A stretch of DNA of 64,000 nucleotides, taken from Malurus cyaneus samueli (taxonomy: Eukaryota > Chordata > Aves > Passeriformes > Maluridae). Below are positions 34,965-47,000 of this stretch, piece by piece (positions within the stretch are counted from its first letter, which is position 1; each line of letters begins with the position of its first letter). The DNA is taken from the NCBI GenBank assembly GCA_009741485.1, contig CM019216.1, positions 58,268,656-58,332,655 on the forward strand, given 5' to 3'. A model generated the notes under the pieces. It searched no databases, was not told where the DNA came from, and worked only from the letters and a program-made list of their open reading frames with translations. Both the position numbers and the translations under genes were made by a program.

Positions 34965-35585
34965 CACAACTCAAATTGTTTTCTGCTTTCAGCGCTGAAG
35001 TTGGAATACTCCAGAATTCATTTTCCCAGTCCACAATGTTTCCTTTCACATCGCAGCTGAGGTTGGCCAGCGTTTGCGCATTCATGGTGAAATTCCAGAG
35101 GCGGAAGTTGTAAATGTCCCCATTTAGAGAGCTCACTTCATTGCTGTTAGAGCCCAGCACCAGCCTCCCATTTCCAGGGATCACTTTGTCAAAGACCTCC
35201 GGACAGGACACTGTGTGATAGATGCTTTTGGCATATATACCTACAGTGCCCGAGAGGCTGTCCCAAACAACACATAGCTGCTGAAAGGTTCCAGTGAAAA
35301 ACTCTGCATTTCGGGGCAATGCATTCTTGAGGATGCACTGTGTGCCCGAGATGGACAGAAAATGGCCTTTTGTGGTCTTCCCAAAGCTGAGCAGTTCTGT
35401 CAACAATGCATCAGTGTAGGAGAAAACCTTCCAGTCGTCGTTGTCATCGCTGTTGCCCTTGGTGGCTTCAAAGCACAGAGTAAACTGCCTAAGCTCTGGC
35501 ACTGAGACAGCCTCTGCCACAGACACAGCATCGAGGTCAGGAACTTGGGGAATGATGACTTTCTGATTCCTCAGAGACACGGCAA
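34965..35585 (-). CDS. ADGRG6: ADGRG6 exon: pentraxin-like (PTX) domain
   Basis: A 621-nt exon, phase 1 at both ends, with the acceptor TTGGTTCTAG and the donor TGTG|GTGAGT. It encodes the whole PTX domain in about 207 residues. It opens [13 protein letters not shown], then [25 protein letters not shown] (the pentraxin core with conserved Cys and Trp), [13 protein letters not shown], and [14 protein letters not shown]. It ends at NNLSC plus a split Gly. Human ADGRG6 matches over the full length. The domain mediates extracellular interactions such as with laminin-211 in Schwann-cell studies. The exon is conserved with no break. Confidence 0.97.
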
Positions 35586-35630
35586 CTAGAACCAAGAGCA
35601 GATAAGTGAATTAACAAAAAACCCCAAAAT

Positions 35631-35695
35631 GCAAAAAAAACCAAATAAACAGGAAAAAAAAAACAACCCAAAAAACCAAACCAAACCAAAAAAGA
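35631..35695. repeat. A/C-rich low-complexity run
   Basis: The plus strand is almost only A and C here, with AACCAAAC-type units and A runs up to ten. It may be a retroposon tail or simple-repeat decay. A short ORF rich in Lys, Asn and Gln is an artefact of it. Confidence 0.7.
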
Positions 35696-37844
35696 AAATT
35701 CATCATATAGAAATAAAAGCAGACTGGCAGCAGGGCTTAAAGCTCATTAAAACAAATATTCATCAGGCGGTTTTTATCACTGTAATATACCAACAGCACA
35801 CACCAAGGGGAATTTGACTTGGGAGTGCACTCAGTTGCAAACACGCAGAGATCCTTTCAATGGCACAGAGAATGCTGCGTGACACTCAGTTAACAACCCC
35901 GTAAGCTGCATTAAGAGCAATATTAGGACATATTACCTACTGACTTCCAACTCTGCTTCAGCCCACTTTATAAAAATTACTACTCATTCATGTAGTAAGG
36001 ATGCATTAAGCAATGGAATAAAGCAGTTATTTGAAAAACGCAGTACGACTTGCTTTTAAGAGATATTATTTTAATTACTTGTCTGCATGACTGCACTATA
36101 CCAACAAAGTTCAGGCCCTCCTTCTTTTAAATATCGCAATAGAAGAAAGTCCCCATGACATTCCTTGGAAAAATGAAGCCTTTTGTTGCTGAATTTAGCT
36201 AATGGATATTTCTGCACAGCATTAGCCATCTTCTCATTTTGTCCCCAGCAGCTTTCTGGTCAAATATTGCAATTTTGTTCATGAATATTTATATCCAAGT
36301 TGTTCCCCATTTGCTAACAGTTGGGTCAGCAGTTTTGGATTTTGCACAAGTATCTAGAAGTTTCTAGTCCTCCTGCAATTTATGTATTGCCGTGAAGGAT
36401 ATTTAGGCAGAATTCCTCTGTCTCTAATTGTTGTTAAGTATTCTCACTTGCATGGGCAAAATGGCAGCCACCAAATGAGCAAAAAGATATCACATGACAT
36501 ACACTTTTTCTCCATGAGTACATTAATGACAATTCTGTTCACTCTGTTTTGGAGAACATTATTTTTCAAAATAAAACGTTTATATGCTCAGTTTAATTGG
36601 CACATTCATAGCAGCACAATTCCTCTAGCAAATTTCTCCACAGAAAAGTTTCCCGCTAGCCGACATGCCAAGGTCTCTGGTACGGATTGTAACTGCCCTC
36701 AGTTTTACTTCTGGCTCCACATTTCTGCATCAGACCACATCTCCTGCAAATGTCTACCTCTTATGCATTTTTACAGCATATAGGCTGGAAGCAAAACTGC
36801 TTCTTGCAGAACCTGAAGAATAACTGCTACAGTGGTTAATTTCCAGCCTCCTCTGGGATTTTTCAGTGATGTCACAACACTTGTGCTAATTACACCTATC
36901 CTCTTCTCAGAATGAAATAAAACCCTTTCAAACATGAGAGGGTGAGACATGAGGGAAGGGCGACTGTCACGCCATGCTGAAGAAAAGACACAGATATACG
37001 GTTTATCAGGATTCTGTGTTGTCTGTGGTACCGCAAGTTCTGTTTGCCAGATGCTTGCAAAGACTCTGAGCTCCAAATTACCATATTTGGATATACACAA
37101 GAACATAATTTGACCAATATATTACATAGTAAAATAACATAAAGCATTGCACATTATCTGCCAACCCAGCAACTTCATAATAGGAGGGAAGAGAGAAAAG
37201 TACTGGGCTTTTATAGTTACTGGATTTACTTCATAGATTTGTTTGTCTTCCCAAGGGAAAAAGCATGCTGTAACAATTTTATAGATAGAAAATGCGTTCA
37301 ACTCTCCATTGAAAACAGGGGCATTTTTTAGCGGGTTAATTATACTCTAAGCTCCTTTACGTAATACGGAAAGTGTTCCAGAAGAAGCATAAGGATTCAA
37401 GACCTGAAAAAGAAGAAAGCTTATTCAGATGAGCACTATGCAGCCTGCATTGGGGTGGTCAGGAAAGTTATAGACATTGTTATTGTCACATTTAAACAGT
37501 GTAGAAAGAGAAATAAACGGGAAGGTCTTTGCTCCCGTACTGAAGAAGTCGACTCAATTTTGCTGTATTCATCATAAAGATTTAACCCCTGGCACCTTCC
37601 CCATTCACCAAAAGGACAAATCTGACAAGTCCACATGGAGAACACAGAATCCTGTCATCAATATTAAGTGCAGTCATCAATGCTCTTGCACAGTCAGTCT
37701 TCACTCTGATGAATTTCAGATGTCAATATCAGAGAAACCAGTTATTCTCTGAGGAAGAATATACATAGACTCTTGGGATACTCATCCAGGTGTTTAGACT
37801 ACTTTCACAATGGTGTTAAATTATTTTAGCTTAGGAAGATCCTT

Positions 37845-37978
37845 TGATTAACTCCTTTGGTTAGAACATGGTGCTAATAATGCCAAGGTTGTTGGTTTGA
37901 TCCCTGTATGGGCCATTCACTTCAGAGCCGGGCTTGATGATTCTTTTGGGTCTCTTCCAACTCAGACTATCCTGTGAT
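37845..37978 (+). mobile_element. tRNA-Ile-derived SINE with CR1 tail (TguSINE1-like)
   Basis: The 5' part follows tRNA-Ile(AAT): GATTAACTCCTTTGGTTAGA (A box), GGTGCTAATAATGCCAAGG (anticodon arm) and GGTTTGATCCCTGTATGGGC (B box and T arm). A linker leads to TTGATGATTCTTTTGGGTCT and TCTTCCAACTCAGACTATCC, a CR1 3' end with a partial TCCTGTGATAA tail. This tRNA-Ile plus CR1-tail fusion is the design of TguSINE1 in passerines. It would have been mobilised by CR1 reverse transcriptase. It is diverged and should not be annotated as a tRNA gene. Confidence 0.85.
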
Positions 37979-38513
37979 AATTGGATTCCAATGGGCATGA
38001 CGTTTTTTGACATATTTTCTCATTTAAAAAGTGCAAGTATGTACAGCACCTGCATCTCACAGTCTCATATCTCTTACATCCCTTCTTACATAAGGAAGCC
38101 AGCAGTCCCTAGACTCTATTTCACAATCCTTTGCCAGGAACACTGGTCTCCTGACAGGTGATGGGCTTTTCAATATAGTCTGGTACTTAAGGAGTGCCTT
38201 TTGTTGTTTCTACCTCCCCTGCTTTCATCTGCCTTGTCACTGATTCTGGAAGAAATGTATCAAACTTTAATGAGCACTGCAAGTGCCCACATACCAAGTA
38301 CCTGTCTGAGAGTGTTTTGTTATTATCTCGGTGAATCTGGGCTCCTGCAGCCCTGCTCAGCTGTATTTCAATTTTACATGACATTGTCTCAAGCATTTTT
38401 GTACTAACACAGATCTCTTGGCTCTCCTTCCTCCCCTTTTGGTGACTGAGTGACTTCTACTTACTGGTGGAGTAACTACTCATGCAGTTAACTGTTATTA
38501 GGAAATTATTTAC

Positions 38514-38602
38514 CATGCCAGCTCTTCAGCTGGTGTAAATTGACATACTTCCTCTAAGATTATCACGGCTGGATTAGTTTACTGCAGCTGAGGATACAGC
38601 CC
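38514..38602. repeat. Old amniote interspersed repeat
   Basis: CAGCTGGTGTAAATTGACAT at one end and TTTACTGCAGCTGAGGATAC at the other resemble the two ends of an ancient palindromic repeat (AGCTGGTGTAAATTG... and ...TTTACACCAGCTGAGGAT). The centre is decayed. Recognised from memory of the consensus. Confidence 0.45.
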
Positions 38603-41243
38603 ATGAATACACTATTGGTGTGTTGCTGGAAGTGACAAGCAGGAAACAAACATTTTTGCGAGTGGCCAGCTTGATATGGACAACAGGACTCTGCAAAACT
38701 GCAAAACTCAGTTGGAAACTGTTCTTACATCAAACTGAGCAGTCACACAAAAGCTGTTGTATTCCCAAACCAATTCCCTCCCAGAACTCTTATGTTTGTC
38801 TTTCCCTGCGTGTATTTTTCTTATGTACATACTGCAATTAGGATGTACGTACCATTAATGCCTTTTTAAACAACATTTCTAGACAGTAAATTGTGTTTTT
38901 GAATGGCCTTTCACTTTACAACTTTGCATTACTTTGTGAAATTCAAAGCTGAACGAATGAATTAATTTCCGAGAAATGGAAGAAAATGTAACAGCATTCC
39001 CTTTGTTCTGGGGGAAATTAATGCTTTTGCCCGGCTATCATGTTTGTAGTAGTTAAAAACAATGTCGGCTTGATGAAGAAGCTTTGAAAGTTCACATGAA
39101 GCGAGGGGGTGTGCAGTCCTTCTGACAGCTTTGGGAACTCTTTGCAAGGATAGCGGAGCACAGCACTGCATCTGCCATGCGGATGTGTGGTCATTTCAGC
39201 GTGTGTGCACATTGGTGTCCCACTGTCCACGTGTTATATTACTTGAAAGGAAAGCAGTACATTAGGATCCCTTTCCCATGACCCTTTTCTGAGCCCAATT
39301 CCAGGTTAAGTATTACGAGGATCTTTGTCTGAACTATTTTATGAAAGTAACATAAATGCACGACAGTGGGAAATAAATAGAATATAGCCCTAGGAGAATG
39401 CAGCCAGCTCTCCTGGCATCCACAGTCAAAATCAAGATTTCAGGTGAAAGTTACACATTTGGAGCACTGAAACCAAATGAAGCCAGCCTTAGACTAGGTG
39501 CTTAACAGCAAACCTTAACACAGAGCTTCTGAACTAATACAAATGTGAAACATTGGAATATAACTCACTGGTGAAGGTCTTTACTACTTTTACTCACACT
39601 GGGGAATAGTCTTCTTTTTCAAAATAAAAGGGTGTCTTCCAAGACTATTTAATTTTGATGATGCCACCCATGAGCATAAGGTACTGCATATTTGGCATAG
39701 AGGTAATGCTTTTGCTTCCATAAAAATACATTACTGTAGGTATATCTACACAAAGGGTTCTCTGTGTTTGTGGACCTTTCCTCTCCTCCTTATTCAACAC
39801 AGCTGAGGTCAACATTGCATCTTTCAATTCCAATTATAGCTTATCATATCCCTTATAGTGATGCATAAACATTAAAATATTAAAGAAGAATAGAGAAATA
39901 AATAATTTTGCATAATCTGACCAAATATAATTTTTTATGATCCACTTGATTTTACAACTTCTTACGGTACAGCAAGTTTTGTTAATTTCAAATAGAGAAG
40001 CATTTCAGAAAATCTTCTCTGACTTTCAGAAGAAAACAGGTGCTCCTAAAAGTATTGCTACATTCATTTTGTCAGCATGAAAAGACCTCAGAAGAGAGAA
40101 GTATTTTTAGCTCCTCTGAGATGGTACCTTTTTTCTTTTCACAACTGCTCACAGATTTTGCTGACATAATCGTGCCTACTTTTGTCTTATGATTCCTGAC
40201 AGTTGCTATCCTAATTACCTTAAAATATATGACGTAATAATTTTTTTTTAAAAATAATCATGTGGAAGATGTGCTTGTGACTGAAGAGAGAACTGCCAAA
40301 CTTCCCCACTCCGTGTTTCTACACAGAGTGTAAAAACCTGCAGAACATAACTGTGCTACAATAACGCAAATGCTCAATCAATACTAGTGTTCAGTTTAAG
40401 GTATGTGACTTACAGAAAAAGGAAGTCTGCTGAGAGCATGCAACTGGAAACTGCAACCCTGAAGCGGGATAAACAGTGAGCCACACATGGGACCTGTCGG
40501 TGACTAATGCCCTTCGTTACCTCACTGCCCTTTACTGTCTAATGTACTGTCTAATTAATGCCAATTAATACTCTAAACAAAAAATCTAACACCAGTCAGA
40601 AGTTATTTGTACACTTGTCTTCTAGGAAGAAAAGCATGAGTGTCTTTTTAAAATCTTTAAAACCATTGTTACATATTTAAGGAAGGGAAAGAAAGGTCAA
40701 GGAACTGAAATGAAAAGGAGCCCATTTTGCAATCTCAGTTCATTCCTGGGAGTTTGTTCTAGAGGCTGGATGAACTCTGAGAAGTTCTTCTTTCTGCATA
40801 AACTTCTCCCCACCATTGGGAGTTATGCTGGGCCAGAGGTTTGGGCTGAACTTCTTTCTGGCTCAGCTGAGTTCCCTCTCATGCCCTCCTGTAGGTTTCA
40901 ATGTCCCCCTGCAGGTATGCTGACCTGAAAGACAGGTTACCTGCTTCCAAATCTTCCAGCATAAACTGGCAGGGAGAAAACTGTTAGGCCTAAAATCTTT
41001 GCATGTGAAGAGTTTTTCTGATACACTTTTTGTCATGTCGTAGAACAAAATAATTTTGATCCAAAGAAAAATAAATTAGCTAAAAAAAAACACAAGACAA
41101 CCCTGTAGCCTGTAAAGTGCAGCCTCGCCCATTCATTATCTTCTCATGGAGGACTTGATTCCTTTGGGAAGTCTCATTCTAATCCTTATAAGACATTTCC
41201 TTAAAACATCTATAAAGGGATGAAATGCTTTGGGCTTACTTAC

Positions 41244-41585
41244 TTCGTACATAGCTGGCATTAAAACCTTTCTTTTGGATACTGAAGTCGCTTTTAAATG
41301 ACACAATCATTTCATTTCCGGTAGAATTATAGGATAATCCTTTGGCAGTGATGCCACAAAGGTTCATTGGGCTTTCTCCATTGTCTAAAGTCAGTGAATC
41401 ATAAATGCAGCCTGGAGCTTCTTCAATGTCAAAATCGATAAATGTTAGCTGTATGATATATCCATGAGGTGCTCGGATGATCCATCTGCACGCTTGGCTG
41501 TTGGGATAGTCACTGGGGAAGCACGGAGAAGTGAAAACTCCAGAGGGGTCAGTTAGCACGGTCCTACAGTCATAGCATCCGTGAG
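41244..41585 (-). CDS. ADGRG6: ADGRG6 exon: CUB domain
   Basis: A 342-nt exon, phase 1 at both ends, with the acceptor TTTTTATTGTCAG and the donor CGAA|GTAAGT. It encodes one complete CUB domain in 114 residues: [76 protein letters not shown] and FNASYVR. The CUB cysteines and the acidic DFDIEE and YDSLTLDN residues that form the calcium site in this family are present. It aligns closely with human ADGRG6. The CUB domain binds partners such as collagen IV in published work. The exon must follow a signal-peptide exon ending in phase 1, which was not found. Upstream ORF extension to 41772 is intron. Confidence 0.97.
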
Positions 41586-44036
41586 CTGACAATAAAAAGA
41601 GAGAAAAGCTGGAGGTCAGGCACAGAGGTAACTTAAGAGTAAAGTAATCATCAACACAATGACTAAATGCATTTCTATAAGAAAAATATAAATAGAGATG
41701 GGAGGAAGAAAGGCAGAAAAAGGTCTTGTTTTTAATGGGCAAAATGTTGGAGAAATAGTATAGCAAAAGCATATTTTATGCAAAAAAAATCCTACAGCAA
41801 AGAAATATTAACATATCGCTGTTGACTAGTGCTACTAATTTGTGCACATGATATATATATTTCCCATGTATATTGGCCTCATAAAGGCAAAGTGAAAGCG
41901 ATGTTTTTCAGTTCTTAATAGCAAATTCCAATACTGCAGCTTCTAGAAAGATGATTGGTATAATTTACATTTTTTGGCTGCTGGTCTGATGCTGACTGAG
42001 CGCCATCCCAGCAGCTCTGTGACACACTATTGTTTACCGAGAAGTGTCCCTGGAAAGGAGCAGCACAAGAGTTGGGCTGAAGAGCAGCAGAAGCAGCAGT
42101 CCCCGAAGGTTAGTAAGTTGCATTTCCAGCCAATGCATTCCACATCACCCAGAAGGGTAGCAGTGAGCTACTGGCTTTTGAATCAACAGTGAGTTACTGT
42201 GTTCTTCCCAAGCTGACTCAGCTCCATTGACATATTTGTGGCAGTCAGGCTTTAAGAAATTCTTACCCTATTTGTCATACTCCTTTGCTCACCTGCTGTG
42301 CTTACCCACGAGAATTTCAAGCCCAGTTAGTCCCCAGGGTTGCATTTCTTGTTTGTTTTACATTTCCTCATTTATCATATATTTACTTAGTGTATTATGT
42401 TATATAATTACCGTGAACTGCCTGCTGCTAAAATCTGTAACAGTTTGCCAAAGCAGCACTGAAGAAAATGGGTGGGAACTGAATATCACCAAGAAATAAC
42501 CAAAGAAACTAACTGGCACATTTATGCTGAATTACTTTGCAAATATCTCATCAAGCCACAATGTCGTGTCAAGTACTACAAGGATGAAAAAACACACAAT
42601 ATTAGTTGCCCAAACTAAAAACAACTCAAAAAATTGTCAAGTGTAAATTACATACAGAACAGCTATAAAATAGGAATAAATGCAGCTAATTTTTCCAAAG
42701 AGCACTTGATAATTCTTTCCATTGACAGGGTCCTGTATTTTTCAGTCACATTTAAATGCTGGTTGGCCTAAGCTAATGGACCCTGACCCTGTGAAGTTGC
42801 CTGCCAAAAAAAAGCAGTTTACATCTACAGTTAGAATTGGGAGGTGTATTTTAAAGAGTTTCTATAATTTTTATTTGCAAAACACAAATTCATATGGCCC
42901 CAGTGAGGCAAAGAGACTGTTTGGGCTCTCAGAACCAAATACAGGCTAGTTACACTAGGACTGCTCAGTGGGATGCTTATTTGTTCAAATGAGAAAAAAG
43001 GATTGTCTGAAAGATTTGCAGGTAGCTTCAGGGAAGAAGTGGTGATCCTGGAATTTGAAAACTTAATCTGTGTAGTACAAACCTGTCCATTTTTAATTTC
43101 CTTGCAAATCTTTACAGTCAGAGGACTATGACCACCTGAACTGCAATCCCAGTGTTCCATTTATTAACCAGAGACAGAATATTTACTTATTAGTACGGTG
43201 ACTATAAACCCTGCAGTTGTACAAGATGTCAGCTTTATCCAGTGGATTTTGCACAGATAGGTATCAGTTTTCAGAGAACCACCCTAGACTGAGAGGATGA
43301 GGAACAGGAAAAGCATGCCCTGTGCCTAGTCCAGGGTGGGTGAGCCTCCAGGGGCAGAGCGGCTCTAACACGGCTCTGTCAGGAGCTGTCTCCAGCTGGA
43401 ACGCTCAGCAATCCATGACCCTGCCTTATTGCTGGGATGAGGGCTTACAGGGGTTGAGTATTTGGCAGCACATTTCTCTCACTCTCCTTCTCATTCCTGC
43501 CAGAGAGACAAATGACACAGAGCTTTCCCTGGGCACTCAGATGTTCCCGAAGCCAGGGATGAAGGTGCTAAGTGATGTAAATACATATAGGAACACGTGT
43601 GTTAATGTACACTCATTCATCCCAGGGCACTTAAAGAAATCTTAAGGGCATTGTAAGACATTGCTGAACCAGAGATAATATGAGACTTGTCAGGAAAAGT
43701 TTATCTCTGTTATTGGTAGAATTCACTGTGAGACTAGAAAAGTGCAATTTGTCCATCAGAAAGAGCACTCATGTTCCTGGTGTTTATTAATTCTATTGAT
43801 CATCGACAACCAAAACAGGACTCAGCTTTTCTATTTCTCTCTCTCTTGAGTATTTATCACTGTCTTCTAGCGTGTTTAAAAAAAAAAGCCAGTACATACA
43901 ACAAAAATAGTTTTATCCCTGCCATCACTGTAAATATTAAAGGATAAACGTTATTTATGTTTCTTAAATAATTTAATCTTTGCAGAAATGTATTTTTATT
44001 ATATCCATATTGTTTTTTTGATTTTACAGAACTAAT

Positions 44037-44072
44037 GCAAAAAAAAAAAAAAAAAAAACCCAAAAAAAAAAC
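44037..44072. repeat. Poly-A run with short C interruptions
   Basis: About 22 A, three C, then about ten A. It may be a retroposon tail, but no body is recognisable next to it. Confidence 0.8.
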
Positions 44073-47000
44073 CAGCCCCTAAATTTAGATAGGAAAATAA
44101 GTGCTCAAAACTTTGCATACACAGAAGAAACAGATTTGGTAAGCAAAATAGTTGTTTTTTTATTTAAGTGGGTTGGCTCCATTTTGGTATAGTAGCTATT
44201 CTGTCCATGACTGCAATTTGAAGGAGAAATATCCTGTTTTCATGCAAATGTCCACAGTAGTAAGTAAAAAGAAAAGAAAACAAACAACAAAACTATATAT
44301 AAACAGAATGGTTTTGAATGGAACGTTTTGCACAGCTTCTCATGAGACAGTTATTTTCTATAAACATCACCTATTTTACTCATTAAAGAGAAAAATTGCT
44401 GTGGCAACCTTAGGCTGTCAGCCAAAGCTGACAGATATTTTGCAATCCCATTGGCCCAGAGTAGTTCTGAACTGTGGAGAATGAATACTTGTTGCAATAC
44501 ACACCACAAACATTTCTAGAAGCAATCCAAGATATTTTATTGATTTTAATGGGAACAAATTTAGCGATGATATTCCTGGTTAGGAGCCCCATATAGCCAG
44601 AATCTGCCTGTCAAGTAATTTTTACCACCATAGACCACAGGAAAGTCACTCTCTAAGTATATTTTATAAAATAAAGGCCTTTCTCTTTCTCCCTCTCTAT
44701 TCTTTCCCAAACCAAAATAAACACCTGCTTCAGATAGTGCAATCAAGGACTTAATTTCAACGTTTCCTAAATTGAAGGCTTCACTGAACGATTCATTTGT
44801 TTCCATCATGAGAATACACTGGAGTATGGTTTTTCATGTCTTAATCACTTTTTTTTTCCCTGCATTGTACCCATACCTCCTATAATAAAGAATATTTGAG
44901 TATTTGGTGTGACACTTCAACACTACACTAAAAAGGGAAATTAATAAATTCCTCTGGAGCAAGTTAGAGCTTTCACCCGGTTATCTAAGTGATTCAAAAA
45001 TGTTAATTGACTTCAGAAGTGGAATAAACTGCAAGGAAAAGGCTTTTTCCTATCATGGCACGGAAATAATGGGCAAAAATGGAAAAACTTGCCACAGATT
45101 TTGGGTTCCTCATCAAAGAAATGAAACTACTGATTTTCCTTAACTTTCCTACTTAGTATTTGTACAGGGTTTTATATGTGCAAAGCACACTACCAATGAC
45201 TTTAAACTGTAGTTGGGAGAGCGCTCTGACAATGTGGCCCACTGCAGAGAAACCAAAAATGAGTATTACTGCCCAGTGGAAAATTTTGGTCAAAGCAACT
45301 TGACCACTTTTAGTAGCAACTTATCAGTAAAGGCACGGATAGGACTCCATTCTCGTGGTTGCCGATTTTCCAAACCATGAAACCACTTCCTCTCTTCTAG
45401 GAGTTTCCTGTCTGTCTTACATATATATATATACCTTTTAGCTTCTGTGAAGTATAAAGTACCCTATTTTAGTCTTTCCTACACCATGCTGAATCATCTG
45501 AAGTCTGCCCTAAAACGAAGGGGCAGTAAAAATGAAACAGTATGTGACTCAGTAATGATTGCACCATACAAACAGACATGGGCACATGCAAGCCTCATAG
45601 CCTGTGAAACAAGATTAATTGCCCAGCTTGTTCTGTTCACTGATTTTGTTTCTTTAGAGTCCCAGCACTGGATTCTACCATTTGCACTCATGAAGACTAC
45701 TGTAAGTACTGGAATACACAATTTGAAAGCGACTTCAATGAGTCATTTGTGGGCAGTTGAAGCCACAGGCAGACACAGAGCTACAATGCCTAACTGTAGA
45801 TTTGGGAAGGAAACATCCTTTATAAAATCTTATCACATACATTCGTACTTCTCTTTTTAATTTTTTTTTCGTAAATGACTAACACATTCCAGTACTTGCC
45901 TCCAAAATCTAAGCTAATATTAATATTTTCCTCTAGTTTCTCACACTCCTCTACCTCTCTCTATCGTCATCATTTACCTCTAAAACCTGTCTTATGTCCT
46001 ATTATACTCTGTACTGGGGAGAGTTGAATTAACACTAACAGTGTTTTGTTAAAATACATTAAAAGATTGTCTCATAACAGCAGAACAGAATGCTGCTGGA
46101 TTTCATTTTGGCATAAAAATTAAATCTACCTCTTTCTGTGGACGATACAACTTTTGCATGAAAATATCCTGAAATAAATCCATGTAGCTCTGGAGCTGAA
46201 TTTTCACAAAGCAAACCAAAACATTTTATGTTAACTCTAGCCATATTCAAGTGAACAACAAAACCTCCCCTGCCTGATAGAATTAGGCCAATTCTAAGCC
46301 ACAGAAAATCATAGCTAGATTACCCACCATTTTAGACATAAAAAAAAGCAGTACAGAATTAATTATAATTTGCTTTCTTGTTGACAGCTGAGACCATTTA
46401 AGCACTTTACATATATTTAGGAAGGCAGCATTTACATGGAGGGTCATTTCAACTAAGTAAAAGAGTACAGGCAGGTGACACAGCAGAGGCACTTGGATGT
46501 TTGTGGTGATGTCCAAAATAGATGAGAAACTTTACAATCATTTCCTGTCACGGCATGAATAAAGCACCTAGTTTGATGGACATTAGGTGGAAAACAGTTT
46601 TTCTTTATAATAAGCAAGTAATTGTTCAGGTTTTTTTTTTTTCTATTTCAAGCATATCATAACACAAATATGGCCAAACATTAGGTTAGATGTATTTATG
46701 ACTGCAAATAGATGGGTGAATGAGGTCAGCAATGGGCACACCTGCAGACAAGCACAAGGAAGGGCCAAACCACCAAGATGTGGGTGGGCTGGAATGGCTA
46801 CAGAACAAACAAACCCATGTTATTCCAGTGAGACACAAACACCAAACCCAAAACAGCTATCCTATGGGATAGGCTTGGACAGTAGCTTATCTTCACCTTA
46901 AAAAACCATTTTGAACCTAAAGGCCATCTGTACATCTACAGAAATGTCCATATGCAAAGTCTGGGCGTATTAATTGCAAACAACTTCACCATCATTCACT

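Larger units (their letters stand above)
35586..41243 (-). other. Intron between CUB and PTX exons
   Basis: A 5.7-kb intron with an A/C-rich low-complexity run (about 35631-35695), a tRNA-Ile SINE (about 37845-37978) and an old amniote repeat (about 38514-38602). Otherwise AT-rich with no exon seen. Confidence 0.75.

Noticed and set aside
37845..37920. Possible tRNA-Ile gene
   Set aside because: The tRNA-like part is mutated in the stems and fused to a CR1 tail, so it is a SINE, not a tRNA gene.
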